Positions 45,990 through 59,300 of a DNA stretch of 64,000 nt are shown one piece after another. Position 1 is the first letter of the stretch; each line of letters begins with the position of its first letter. The stretch comes from Manis javanica (lineage: Eukaryota > Chordata > Mammalia > Pholidota > Manidae). Where the stretch lies: the NCBI RefSeq assembly GCF_040802235.1, contig NC_133166.1:8866001-8930000 (forward strand). Reading direction: 5' to 3'. The notes beneath the pieces are model-generated. The model was given only the letters and a program-made list of their open reading frames with translations, did no database searches and was not told the DNA's origin. The position numbers were made by a program, and so were the translations under genes.

Positions 45990-46141
45990 CAACCGTGATT
46001 CTCAGCCAGAGGTGATTTTGTCCCTGTGGACATTTGAAAGTGTTAGACATTTGGATTGTTACTCTGGGAGAGGGATGCACTGCACAGTGAATAGTGATCT
46101 GGCCTAAAATGTCAGTAGTATCAAGGTTGAGAAAGCCTGCT
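45990..46141. mobile_element. MER20-type hAT MITE fossil
   Basis: Opens 'gtgattctcagccagaggtg' and 'attttgtccctgtggacatt'. Closes 'ctggcctaaaatgtcagtag' and 'caaggttgagaaagcctg'. The order and ends match MER20 as I know it. Confidence 0.65.
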
Positions 46142-47934
46142 CTGTAACATGTTGACTCCCTCACACTATTTTCCTGCTACCAAATGAAGGTTACAGATTT
46201 TGGGGGAGAGAGAGAATTCTGAGGCCCAAAGCTATCCCAGAAGCTTTCTGAGAGATGTGAAACTCGAGCTGAGATACAAAGAATCAAGAGAAGTGGTAGT
46301 AAAGGCACGCTGGCCCCGGGGGGTGGGGGAAGATGGAAGTAGAGAAGATAGGGCGCCTCTCCTCAGTGTCATGATGTCGGTTCCAGCTCCCACCCTGCAG
46401 GAACCTGCTGTTGCAATTCACAGAGATTTGAAACATTAAATATATGGCCACAGTCTAGAGTAATAATGAAGCTCATTAATGGACCTGAAATTGAACGAAT
46501 CCTTATTTTTAAACAGGACGAAGGTGGCAAATGGGAAGATAGAAGGCCCATGTGTGTAGAAAAATCTACCATAGAAGATGAACACAATATCTCAACTCAC
46601 CATTTGATCAAGAAACAAGGTATATTGTGGTATTTTTGCTTAAAAAGAACATTTGTTTAAAACATTGATTTTCTGCCCTTTCTAGATCAGAAGGATCATG
46701 GATCCTTTTGAGACTGATACAAAAACTATGGATACTCCCTGGAAAAATACAGCTGTTTGTACTAAAGTTTGCCTAAAATTTCAGCAGGCTCTTGGAGACT
46801 TAAAAGCCCCAGCATAGTAAATGTATGCTTTTTTTTTTTCCTCCAAGCAAGTAGCCATTGCCATGTGCAGATACTTTCACTGTTTTCTCTCAGCTGTGGG
46901 CTGGGAGGAACCATTGAGAAGGCTTGGTAGGTGGGACTTGGGGGGTTTGGGCCCCCTAGATAACTCAGCTTCCAGTCCTAATCCCCTCTTGGTCAGACCC
47001 TGTTTGGAAACTGAACTCCCCATTTGTTCCTGGAGACTCAGGGGGGCTCATTTCCAGCCCCTCATCTTGGTTTCTCTGGGCTTGGGACCTAGTCTGACTC
47101 CTGCTGTCGGCATCTCGAGAGCAGAACTCTGACCAGTAAAACTCCTGGTAAGGCAGTCCCTCCACTGGGGGACAGGCTCTTCCGATGTACCCTGCCTGTA
47201 CCTGGAATTCCCCGTTTGGGGCAGCTCCTGGATCCCCCTCTGCTGTGCTCTTCCATCCACAGGAGCCACGCCTTTCTCCTGCCCTTCAACCCGCTGCACC
47301 TCCTCCTTCCACTGACTGCCCGCTGCAGCAGCTTCACCCAGCAGACACCTAGTTGGTTCACAAGCAGAGGGCAAGGAGAGACCAAAGAAGGAGGCAGACC
47401 CCTTGAGGTATTAAAGGGTAGGTGGCCCCTTGAATAAGCAAGGGAACTTAGAAGGCTTGTCTTTGACAGCTGCAAGACACGTAAATCTCTCCATTTGCCC
47501 ACCAGAACCTTACAAGTTTATGTACTGGGGTCAGTCATGTATACTGTCCAGATGGTCTCAAAACTCCTCCCTCTCTGAAGGCCATGTTCTTGCAACAGCT
47601 CCCACAGTGGGAATGGTAGGCAGGGTATACATTCCAAGGATGGGGTGGGGGCAAGGAGCCTCCACCTGCCCAGGTCAAGCTTCAGAGTCAAGTGGCAGTC
47701 ATGTCCTTTCCATCATCTCTTCCAACATACCTTTAACTGCCAAATGATACTTTATTTTTATACTTCGTTCAGTTTTGATTGATAATAGTAATAGCTGTCA
47801 TTTATCAACATCTTACTTTGTACCAGGTGGTATGGTAACCCTTTTACAAAAAGGCGAAGAAGAGTAAAAGGGAACCAGGATCTGAAAAATCAACACACCG
47901 CTGGCGAAGACACAGGAAGGACATCTTGAGGAGG

Positions 47935-48085
47935 AAGTAGAGAGCCGTGGATCTAGAACACAGACACCTGGGTTCTGATCCCAAGTAAATGGACTCGCCC
48001 TGTGATTTAGGGTAAGTTGTTTAACTATTCTGATTCCTAATCTGGACAATGACATCTGTACAAGGAATTGAATGACACATTGCTT
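47935..48085 (+). repeat. MIR fossil
   Basis: 'cagacacctgggttctgatc', 'ctgtgatttagggtaagttg', 'tttaactattctgattccta', 'ctggacaatgacatc'. Confidence 0.6.
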
Positions 48086-48844
48086 GGAAAGGGCTTCCTT
48101 TGTGTTTTCGTAGGTAACTATCAAACCTACATTAACCCTGAGAGATAAGAAGATGCCTTCAGAGTGTTAAAACCAGATGAAGAAAAGAAGGGTGGTCTCA
48201 CAGAGGTTAAGTCAGGGGAGGAACGGTGAGAAACGGATGGCATACTTTATTTAAAACATGTTGAATTTCAGCTGACCATTGCTAAAACAAGAAAAGCTCT
48301 TCCTTTTTTTTTTTTTTACCAGAAATGTGACAGCAGCTCTTAGGAAAGATTTGGCAAACCTAATATTTAGCAGATTTGCAACACTTGCTGTAAGCCAAAT
48401 GAAAGATATTTTCTGGCAGTATGCACAGACCTCCAAAGGAGAGTGGATTGTTTTACTTGGTGTGCCGTGGCAATAAAAGTACTAGGGACAGCAATAATCC
48501 GATGTAAAAAATAAATAAATAAAAGAAAAAAGGTGATTGAGATCCTCTCTGATATATTCATGTACCTCTGGATGTTGGTAGAAAAACATCAACTCAGAAT
48601 GGGTTCACAGAACATCCATCTGAGCGCTTGGTGATCTCTTTCTGTATATTTGAATGGCCCTCCTGTTGGGCTGAAGTTTGGGATAATAAAAGAATAAAAA
48701 AGAAAGAGGCTGTGCAGCTTTTGCATGAATTTTTATTGAATTCAGCTCAGAGCCCTGTAGTGTGGAGGGTGCTGGCTTTGGCAAGCATCCAGAAAACATC
48801 TTCTAGGAGGAACTTCTCTGTTTTTGTTTTGGAGCAACTTTGTA

Positions 48845-49090
48845 CAATTAGTCACAGCATTATTTACATTATTTACATTATTTATGAAAAGTTGGAAACA
48901 ACCTAGAGGTCCAACAAATAGGAAAGAAATCATTTATAATATGCAAGTTTGACAATGTATTACACAATGTCAAAAATAATTATGCTGCCAATATAATAAC
49001 ATAAATGTTTATCAACGTAGAATAATGATCTGTGTTTTGTTAGGTAAAATGCAAATAGGCATATAAGCACCTTCAAAGGGGCAGGAGGAT
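48845..49090 (+). mobile_element. Old L1 fragment near the 3' end
   Basis: 'cattatttatgaaaagttgg' and 'aaacaacctagaggtccaac' correspond to a well-known motif just before the L1 3' UTR. A (ATTTAC)n-like run precedes it. Heavily decayed. Confidence 0.45.
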
Positions 49091-49567
49091 GATGAATGAC
49101 TAAACAAGTTATTTCCCATATTGTTTTTGCTATAACGGCTATGTCATAAATAACAGAAAATGTAATTATAATTTGCATGAGCAAAAAGCCCTCATCACAT
49201 AAATATGCTCAAGTCTCTCTCCCCTCATAAAATGCTGCCAACTTTTCATCCTACTGTAAATATCACATTATTTCCTTCTTTCAACATCTAAGCTTCTTCA
49301 AAGAAGTTTCTTTCACTTCCTTGCTTTTTTTTTTTACCATCTTTGAGCAAGATGTTTTCTCTCGATCTACTGAAATCTGCCTTCTCCCAGGTCCTCTTTG
49401 AAATTGTTCACACTGAGGTAAGCAAAATCACCTTGTTGCTAAAAGCAGTTTTCAATCTTTAACTCAGAATTTGATGCTTGGTCATGGCCAACTTAACCTT
49501 GCAGTTCCCAGCTTTCCAATCTCTGTTTCTTTGAAATCTTCTTTTCAGATTCCTGGTCCTTGATCCA

Positions 49568-49775
49568 TTTTTTTTTTTTGGTATCATTAATATACAGTTA
49601 CATGAGCAGCATTGTGATTACTAGATTCTCCCCATTATCAAGTCCCCCCACATACCCCATTACAGTCACTGTCCATCAGCGTAGTAAGATGCTCTAGAGT
49701 CACTACTTGTCTTCTCTGTGCTATACTGCCTTCCCCGTGCCCCCTCCCTGCTACATTATGTGTGCTAATCGTAAA
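49568..49775 (-). mobile_element. L1 3'-end insertion, inverted
   Basis: The + strand opens with 12 T residues (49568-49579), the complement of a poly(A) tail. It then reads 'gtatcattaatatacagtta' and 'cagtcactgtccatcagcgt'. I associate this tail with pangolin L1s. No convincing target-site duplication was found, and the right end is approximate. Confidence 0.6.
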
Positions 49776-49927
49776 TCCATTCTTTACTTGAACAATTCCT
49801 TCAGCTTTTAGACCAATCCCCTTTTCGCCATTAGTACACATTATCTCTTGTTGATCTTTTTCACTGTCAGTATATATTATCTATATGCTGGCTAATCCCA
49901 AACCTAACCTCCATCTCCAGAGCTCAT

Positions 49928-50440
49928 GCAGCTTTCTGTTGTGGCATAAAAAATTACCCAAACATTTGAGAGCTTAAACTGACACACCTTTAGTATCTCA
50001 CACTTGCTGTGCCTCAGGAATCTAGGCACAGCCTCACTAGATTCTTTGCTTCATGGCTTCTCACAAACTGCAATCAAGGTGTCAGCCCACGTCTGCAGTC
50101 TCTTTGAAGGCTCATCTGGGGAAGGCTCACTCAGCGACTGTAGGCAGCATTAGGTTCCTTGCAGGCTATTGGCCAGGGACCACCTCAGTGCCTTGCCATA
50201 TGGGCCTTTGCACTACAAGAGTTCGCTTCATCTAACAGTACAAGCTGAAAAAGCAACAGACAGAGTGTGTGTGCAAGACATAATTCACAGTCTGTGTAAC
50301 CAAATCTTGGAAGAGATATCTCCTCAATGCTGCCATGTTTCAGTGGTCAGAAGCAAAGTGCTCAAGGAGAGAGTGTTACAGAAAGCCTGAATACCAGAAG
50401 GTGGGGATCATTAGGACCATCAAAGATGCTTACTATAACT
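49928..50440 (-). mobile_element. ERVL/MaLR-type solo LTR, inverted
   Basis: Opens 'tttctgttgtggcataaaaa'. It contains 'ctgcaatcaaggtgtcagcc', 'catctggggaaggctcactc' and 'gaataccagaaggtggggat', the inverted order of an old ERVL-class LTR. The subfamily is not assigned, and there are no internal genes. Confidence 0.55.
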
Positions 50441-53400
50441 CAAACCAGATATCTTAACTTCCAATTTGTACATTGATGTACAAGTCCCATTCACAAGAGC
50501 CAAATATACAAATCTGAATACATCATATTTTTCCCAACCCCAAAGGAAGCTCATGTCCATCCTTTTACTTTTGGCACCACCACTCATCAAGTTTCCAAAA
50601 TTAAAAATTAAGTATTATCTTTGATTTATTCTTTTTTCACCCCCCAACATTCAATTAGCCATGACCACCTCCTGATTCTAATTTCTAAATAACTATTACG
50701 TCTGTCTTTCCACACATGTCTGCTTTATGCTATCATGACCTGTACTTCTGTCCCTACTATAGCATCCTTACCCACCTCCCCAATTCCGGCCTTGCTGTCT
50801 TCTAATTCTCACCACAACAGTGGCAACAATGTTATACCTCTGCTTAAAATCTTTAATTGGCTTCCCATAGTTCAGGAATATTTCAAGGTGCAGAAGGCTA
50901 GTAGTGTGAAAATGCACACTCAGTAAACCTGTGGTTTTTGAAATGCAGGCTGCAGAAATATAACCTCAGCAAAATCTTCTTGGCTGGTAGGGCTACTTGG
51001 AAATTGAGTGACAAATATCAGAGGAATAGCTATCATGTAATTAATATTCAAACTTCTTAATAGGATGTGAGTGGTTTAGTGTGGTATCTCAAATATAGGT
51101 GATGTAAATGCAAAGCAGTTGTATTTGCAGTAACTTCCACCAATTGTTTACAAAAATACTATCTTTTTGGAGGGCTGAATCCCTTGAAGATATTTCAGTC
51201 CTATTATGTAACTTCCCAGGCATTTCATTTATTAATGTTTCATACCAATTTTAAGAAACTTAGACCTATTTATTCTAATGTTTATTCTAATTTATTCTAA
51301 TGCCCGCAGGATGCAGTGTAAGAACAGGAAAATGTCCCTCTGCAGGTCCTTGAAGAAGGAGGGAACTGCACATTCAGAGCTCTAATTCCCCTGCAAACCA
51401 TATTCAGTTGTAGCTGCATGGAATTTAGAGATATTGTGGTCTGTTTTTTTTAACAAACCTCCTCCTGTTTCTGATCTGGCCATGAGGTAGAGATGATGAC
51501 AAGTGAAAATGGCATCTCCTAATTAGCTGTAACATGCTGGATTGTCAAATATTTCAAATATTTCCCTGACTGTTGTCCCCACAAGGTGGTGATGCCAGTT
51601 CTGTGTATTTATCTGAGCTTTAGGGACAGAAGTAGACCTGGGTGCGCCAACTATAAACTGGAGGCCAGATACCCTGTGCTTATTTCAACTGTGCTGGTCA
51701 TGCCTTCAAGACATAAGTCACTGGATTCCTTAAAATACTCTATATCCTGAAGTTCAGTTTAACTGGGTCAATTTCCCAGGTCTGGAAAACTGTTGATACT
51801 TGTTATCCTGAGAGTCCCATTAAAAAATGACCTTTGATAAATAACATTTTCATAGGGACATATGGGCCAGAATAATAAAAACCCTTATGACATGGTTTGG
51901 CAAACATATTTTCCCATTCAAAAATGAGTAGTGTTACTAATATTTACTATAGTGCTTTGAGCCGGCAGCTGAATCACCTTAGTCTCTGCCCCAAAACTCA
52001 GGATTTGAAAGCTGATCTTCAAGTCCCCTGTGTTAAAGGATTTAAAACATGTAATGGCTGTTAGACATGTCAAACATGAGACATTAACCAGATTATGAAA
52101 TGCTATGCATATCCAAATGGCCATAACAATAGTCAAAATACCTACCTTTTGCATGGTAGAATAGTATTTATATTGTTTTTCAAAATAACCTATGAGATAG
52201 ATAGGACAGGTTTTATATAACCCATTTTAGAGATATAAAAACTGAAGTGCAGTGTAACTAAAAACCTGGCTCACAGTATTTGGAAGAACCAGAACTTAAA
52301 CTCAAGGCTTTAGATTTAAGCCTGTTCTCCTGCCATTTTGCCCCATTTTCAATGTTTATTATTTGAAATGCAATGTAGTAGGCACTGAGTGATTAATTCT
52401 TCCTTTAACTGTACCTTACAGAAAATTATATGCCACTACTAGCCAGTAATGACTTGGAGGATTATTTATGCATTCCTTAGCTTTAGTAATTTTACACATT
52501 TTTGAAGGTATTTGTCCAGCTCATGACTAATCTGTTATTATAAAACAGTGGTAGGCTTGGTTGTCTACAAATATGCCCATAAGTAACTATGTCCTGGTGT
52601 AGTAAATTAGGATCGCTCACATTCTTTTCTCCTACAAAATTTACTTTACTTAGGATGCCCTGCTTCTATAAATCCTCCATCCTCTAATCTATAATCTCAT
52701 GTCATTTACTGCTTTGAGACCTCTAAATGGGGTATTTGTTATGAGACAAGGACATAACCTGATCTATATTAAAAGCCTATAGCATTAACTCACTGCCTTT
52801 CAATTTGATAATAATTTTGGCTTATTTCAATCCTGTGCATATTGCTTCCTATCATCCTTTGTTCTTTTTCTTGGAGAAGGGGGATTAGAAATCAATGAGG
52901 AAAGAGTCAAATGGGACCATGTTACAAACCTGTGGTGTGAAGCAGTCTAGGACCTCAGAGGCAGCTTAGTGTGGGATAAAGGGAAACAGTGGTCCAGTAT
53001 ATAGATTCCAGTGAAACAGGGTGGTGTGAACTGGGCAGTACTGACATGTGAGGGGACATCTTCTAAAGCTGATGGAACATGGCTCTTGGAGTCTCCTGGG
53101 CACAAACGAGGACAGTAACATGGTACTAAGTTTTGGCAAAAGATTCCCAGTTAGTTAATGCCTGGATGCAGTAGGTAGGCATAGTGTCAGGACCCAATAA
53201 AATAATAGTTACACATGGTATCTGGACCCCAGGAAAATGGTCCAAGGCTCTGGCAGGGGGAGGGAACTAGGGAATAATCTAGGAGAGCACTCAAGTTCCT
53301 GGGAGGAAGAGAGGCTGTATAGCTTTGGGCCTGCGTTTCCTACCACAAAAATTGGATTTTAACAGTACTCAATAGACCCACCTACTGGTGAGGTTGGGTC

Positions 53401-53949
53401 AGTGGGAGGAAGATTTGGGGCAGGGAAATAATATAATCTTATCTTTACTTGGATACTATTTTTATCTGTTATCAGGGAAAGTTGAGAAAAAGAGAAAACT
53501 AGAAATAGTGAAATCCATTAGGAGACTGTTGATATATAAAAGCATTTTCTTTCTCACTTTCCTCCTTGTCTGACTGATTTTTTCAACTATCTATAGGAGG
53601 GAAGACCCTTATAAAATCTTTTAACACTTATTATCTGTTTCTATATCATGTGTCCCTAATGAGATTGCAAACTTTGATGAATTTGACAAATTTAATTTTG
53701 TTTGTTTCATAGAGTTGTTTAGATTCATTATAAACAACCAGGAAAACACCTGGGTGCTTTATGATGAAAAATACAAAGTGTGACCAGTAAGGCATGGCAT
53801 GAGCCCAGAAATGGAAGTGTAGTGTATTCAGGGATGCAGACAGTTAAAAAGGAAAAGGTTGATTGATTCTTATAGTAACGTGTTATCAGGTGGGCAACTT
53901 TTTGAATCACAAATCACAATGACTTCCTCATGTTTAGTATTTGAAAGAC

Positions 53950-54245
53950 ATATTAATTTATTTAATTTATATCTTATTTGTTCAACTTGTGCTTTTATGT
54001 TAGTTGTAAACAATATATAGTTGGGTCATTTTAAGATCTAGCCTGACAGTGCTTGGATTTTATTAGTGTGTTGAATCCATTTACACTTAATATAGTAATT
54101 GACGTGGTTGGATTTAAGTCTGCCATCTTGGTGTTTAAGTTCTATTTATCCATCTGCTCTAGATCCTCCTGTTCCTTCTCTCCTGTATGCTTTGGCTGAT
54201 CTTGGCCTTATTATCACTTTAGTTAGATCCTCTGAACTTCGGTCT
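53950..54245. mobile_element. Old L1M-type fragment
   Basis: 'gttagttgtaaacaatatat', 'cctgacagtgcttggatttt' and 'ggttggatttaagtctgcca' occur in the order seen in old L1 elements. Boundaries are uncertain. Confidence 0.5.
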
Positions 54246-56129
54246 TCAAAATTCCCCAGAGGTAGTGATGTTCCTTCATAATTAACACGAGGCCTCAGTG
54301 CGAGAAGATTCCTTGCAGTCCTCCTGTGACTTGGGAGGCGATGTGCACCCATCTCTTAGGAAAAGTGATCTTTTTCAGCATTCCTGCCCTTTCTGCAGTT
54401 GGTAGGTTGCAAGACGTAGAAGCCATATACACTTTCACTGCAGAGAGTCTCCCTATTGCACCTGTGGTGCAAGTGTGCCTGGCTACCTAAGTCTGATGGT
54501 GAAGACAGGTAACAGAGCATCTGGGGCGCTGAGCTCTGGAAGATGCTGGATAGTAATAAATAAGGGCAAAGAAGGAGTTGATGTTCTACAGGGAAGGCCT
54601 TTGTGATGATCAGAGATACTCAGGGATGACCTGTTCCAAATATGACAACAAAATGTTGTAAAAAACCCCAAATACTAGTATCTCCATAGTTCCTTTTTCA
54701 TGGGTAACAGGCTCCCTGCCTTTTCCAGACAGATCCTTACTTCATATACACACATAAAGTGTCTACCCAGTCATGCTTTATCTCTAGGTCTTGGTAGTGA
54801 ATCTGTGGGGAATAATTGCTATGTAAACGTCATATTGATCTCTGACACCTATACAGATTTTCTGAAGTGTGCAAAAAATTCAGAGGTCGTCCAGAGGTTA
54901 TATAATGGGGTAATATTCCATACAATAACATATAAAAGTTAGTCCGGGGAAGTGACCGGGTCACTCGGCAGTATATCTAGGTCAACAACCCCACCTCTGA
55001 AAAATAGGCTGATGCCATAGAGGGAAAGGTGAACTGCTTTCCTCTTGTGACTGAAACAGCAAGACCTTCATGTCTTGTAAAAGCAAAGACAGACTAAAAT
55101 ATCATGAAACATACCTGGACTACTAGAAATAAAAAAGCTATTTCTTGTTGCCCTGAATCTACTACATACCTACAGAGGCAGGCCCTGAGCAGACTTTGAG
55201 GGAATCAAGAAATATAAAAATAAATTACTAAAAAATACAAGGGACTAAAGAGAAGTCTGAATTACATGAAAGGGAACAAAGAACACTCATGTCAGGAGCT
55301 GAATTTGTTTAAACAAAATATATCAAAAGAAAATTAATCAGTAAAGCATGCAGGCATATGTAGGTATTTATATAGGGATACATGTGTGTGTGTGTATGTA
55401 TAGATGTTTGTGTGTGACAGAGAGAGAAGAGAAATTGACAAGTGAAGGCCAATTGACAGAAGAAATCTGAAGTTTTTATCAACTTACAAAAGAAAACTAG
55501 GGCTGGTCCTGTTGTGAAGATGGTACCTTTTGAGTTGATTAGGCTTTCTTCCAGTTGCAATTGGTAGGGTGTAGAATTTGCTGCACATAGATATTTCCTT
55601 TTCATGCCTGTGCTTTAGAGATATTTGAGCTCAGGCCTGATGTATGCCACCCAAGCTCCCTCTCAGTTTGATCCTAGAAAGGCTGAATACCTGACTGATC
55701 TCTTCATGAATCTGAGCCTGTTTTATCCCAAGGCTTGGCATGCTATCAGTAACTCAAAATTAGTCCTTCCATTAAGCTAGATTTTACAACACAAGAGAAA
55801 AGAGAGAGAACCGGCTTTCTGAAAAACCAGCATGTAGGGTAACTTTGGTCTGAATCCAAATCATCAAATGGTTTCAGAGCTGCAATGTATTTATCTGGGT
55901 TATTTTGAGTCCCATATATTTCTAATTTCTTTGAACATAACTATTTTTATTCTTGATATTACTATCAATCCTGAGAGCTAAGCTTTGTATCATGAAGTAT
56001 TCTCTATTTTATCATCTCAGTGATCTCTGTAAAATACAAATACATCTCCAATTATTTGTAAGACTGCATTGATTAAAACCTTTACAAGATTACCACCGTC
56101 TTTGGGTTAAAATCCAACCTGAGAGTCAG

Positions 56130-56305
56130 TGTATCGTAAAGGTTAAAAGCATAACCCCTTGAATCAGACTGGAAAGCTTCAATTCCAGGTTCTACTACAT
56201 ATTTACTCACCCATTGGTATTTCAGTTTCCTTATCTGAAAAATGAGGATAATGATAACACCTACCTCATACAGCTGTTAAGAGTATTAAAGAAAATATTT
56301 TATCT
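56130..56305 (+). repeat. MIR fossil
   Basis: 'ggttaaaagcataacccctt', 'ccaggttctactacatattt', 'cagtttccttatctgaaaaa', 'tgataacacctacctcatac'. Confidence 0.65.
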
Positions 56306-56889
56306 AAAGCCATTCAAAAGTTGTAGGGCACACAGTTAAGTGAAGTGTTTAAGGAATGATAAGAAATATCACTGTTGACATACAGTGCAAGTTCCTTTGT
56401 GGGCTAGACTCTCACTTGACCTTTAATTCTCTGCATGTCAGGAACTTGGGTGGATTTCTCCACGTAATTATGTGCAATATCTACACTACTTTTGGATAGG
56501 TATTACCTCTCGTTTTTTGGCATAGAAAGTAGATACTTCATACTTCAGCCTTATAGATTGGAGTCTTGTACCAGTGTGGCAAGAATTTCCTTTTATCTAG
56601 GTTTCTAATAGCCAGTACTTTCTATTAATTAGCTATTCATTCCCTGTTATCTATAATTCATTGGTAATTAAAATTCTTCATAGTGAATTAAGAGCTACGT
56701 TATATCATTCAAATAATAAAAAATCTACAGGATATATGATGACAGAACAATTTACCAATTTATTGTTAATATATGCTTTCATATTTTAATTACTTAAAAA
56801 CTGGTAACTCATATGAACTGTATTTGGAAAAATCCCCTCAATCGAAAAAAGTGTTCTGGGTAAAATTGCAATATTTTCAGAATCTCTCA

Positions 56890-57175
56890 CTTGGCCTTAG
56901 TGCATCTCCATATCAATAGGTATTTCCAGGGGGTGGAGAGAAGGAGTCCATCTCTATATCAATAGGTGATTACAAGGGTGGTGGGAGCGAGGGTACACCT
57001 GGACAGGAGAGGTTTGGGGAGGGTCCCTTTTTGCAGCCAATTCATGAGAGACACAGGCAAGCACAAGTGGACAACTGCTTGTAAGCAATAAATGGGTTTC
57101 TCCCACTTTATTTCTCCCTTTGACTGACTTTGGCTTCAAAGGTAATGTGTGCTGTGCTGGGAACATATTTTCCTC
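56890..57175 (+). mobile_element. LTR-like segment with 46-bp U3-style tandem repeat
   Basis: A 46-bp unit occurs at 56903-56948 and 56949-56994, both with ATATCAATAGGT. A GC-rich stretch follows, then AATAAATGGG and a T/C-rich tail. The order (repeats, then poly(A) signal, then pyrimidine-rich end) fits a retroviral LTR, but no family is recognised. Confidence 0.4.
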
Positions 57176-57280
57176 CTGTAGTTACAAGTGTAATCAAAGA
57201 AATTGAAGCAGAAAAGTCCTGAAGTCAAGCAAGTTAAAGCCCTCCCTAAATGAAAGGTTAACCGTAAAAATAATTCTATC

Positions 57281-57690
57281 TTTTTTTTTTTTTTAATCAG
57301 CAAAAATGGGTTTCTTTGGGAGAGTAAGAGAATGGCAACTCAGGACAAACAAGCTATCATGAAGCCATAGGCAAGTCCAGAGAATAAAGGAAAGGAATGC
57401 TCTTTGATAGAGGAATGGGTGGAGGATAGGAGGGGTTGTTATAAATAAAAAGTCCAGTGGAGGAAACAAGAGTTCAAAGAGTAGTGGCTTTTCATTGGCA
57501 GAGTTGTGATAGTCTCTCATTGGCTTGGCTGTTACCAGGAGGAAAACCTTTCTTCCTCCTGCTGGGATAGCAAAGTAATATCTAACCAATATGGTTTTGC
57601 AAGGTCTGTCTCTTCCCTTCGAGTCTGCAACTGACAAGGAGTGATAGGGTGTGAGAGCCCCCACCTCCACCCCCTGCCCCCTGCTGGCCT
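57281..57690 (-). mobile_element. LTR- or retrotranscript-like segment, inverted
   Basis: The + strand starts with 14 T residues (57281-57294), the complement of a poly(A) tail. The minus strand then carries a TATTTATAA box-like motif and CCAAT motifs, which suggests a retroviral-type promoter region ending in poly(A). The 125-codon minus frame here has no recognisable domain. Confidence 0.3.
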
Positions 57691-59104
57691 CCAGACTCCA
57701 TATTAGTGAGGTTTCCCTTTACTAATTTTCACAACACATAAACTTCCATTTCTTGATATAAAACAATGGAGACTTAAAGAATAATTTTCTAAATTTGTGG
57801 CAAAGTCAGGATGAAAATGAACACTTCCTGTCTCTCTGCCCAAGGCTCTCTCCACTTCATCCCACCGCAATGCACCACATTCCTTGACCAAACAAATAAC
57901 TAAAGATCTATAGTGAAGTTATTGAGAGCAAAAAATTACGTAGATGGTCTTCCATAGGATGATATATGAGAGATCCAATCTGCTGGTAGACCCCATGATG
58001 GGGCCCTGTCCCACTCCTCCCTGCTTGTCTCTTAACCTATTCTACCCGTAAGCTTATTGGACAGTCCTACTCCTATGTAACATTTTGGATTGGGAAATAG
58101 AACAAATTATCTGGTTTAATTAAAAAACAACAACATTGTATATATTATTAGCTAAAAGAAAAAAATATTATTTTGGCTTGAAAGTTTCCTTCTGGGAGCC
58201 CAGGAGGGACTATTATGGAACATTCTAAAGACTATGTTTGTATTCAGTGCATTTTAAGTGGAATATTTTTCACCCTTCTGAGTAGGGCAGACAAATGCTT
58301 TAATTAAACAAATGTCTCATGGGAACTCTTGCCCCAAAAGCCTTTATTGGCCCTAATTAGCAGATGCAGCTGTAGACTCTATCAATATTAGATTGTTTGT
58401 TTGTGTCCATTTATATCACACTCATCAGGGATGTGGAAGGCACCCCAGAATTATCAGCTGTAATTAAAACCAGCTCAAATGGTGGAGAAAATATCCTGTG
58501 CAAAAATGGGTCAGGTAAGAAAAAGAAGGAAAAGCAGAGGCTGCATACTGGGAATATTACCAAGGTTTCTCTGGGAAAACTAAAGGGGGGTATTTGATGA
58601 TGTGATTGTCAGCAACGGCCTAAAAGAAGGCACTTCAGGACTGGGCTGAATCATACAGATAGGGAGCTAGTGGAGTCAGAATGTTTCCCTCTGCTGCCCA
58701 CAGTTTCTGAATGACTAACAGCTCCACTAGGTTTCATTCTAAACAGTCTGGGAAGAAGAAGTGGCCCAGTCATTTAGATATATTCATTGAATTCCTCACT
58801 CAAGGATTGATATAAAGCCAGATCTGGAAACTCCTAGAAAGTTATTTTATGAATCTCACATACAATATCTTAACAAAATCTATCTATCAATTTCTTCTAT
58901 GCTTTCCCATATTGTTCTTACCCTAACAACTGGCATTTTGCATTTCACAGATAAAGTATCTTAGGCTCAAAGATATTAAATCCTTTCTAAATTCCAGAGT
59001 TAATACACAATAGAATTAAGATCTAAACTTTTGTATGATTCCTAAGACCAGATACCTTTCTCTGGACTACAGGGCTTCCCTACAGAAAAAGAATTTAATA
59101 TTTT

Positions 59105-59300
59105 GGTCAATAGCTTGTTAACCTGGATAAATGAACTATAGTTTGAAGGCCAACAAACCTGAGTTTAAATGCTTTCCCCTTCTCTTAACTTCCCTAAGCC
59201 TCAGTTTCTTTACCCATCAAATCAGGATAATCAATACATCATTAAAATTGGATTATATGAGATAAACTTTGTGTAAAGATTTTGACTTGTGAAAAATACT
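59105..59300 (+). repeat. MIR fossil
   Basis: 'ccaacaaacctgagtttaaa', 'taagcctcagtttctttacc', 'aatcaggataatcaata', then 'ttggattatatgagataaac'. Confidence 0.6.

Noticed and set aside
47089..47502. 137-codon minus-strand frame with overlapping frames on the other strand
   Set aside because: Several long frames overlap in both directions in a GC-richer block, which points to composition rather than coding. No motif was recognised.
55381..55425. Possible TG microsatellite
   Set aside because: Only short interrupted TG runs; too degraded to list as a separate repeat array.
57293..57670. 125-codon minus-strand open frame
   Set aside because: Falls in a T14-led LTR-like segment. The hydrophobic low-information peptide has no family resemblance.
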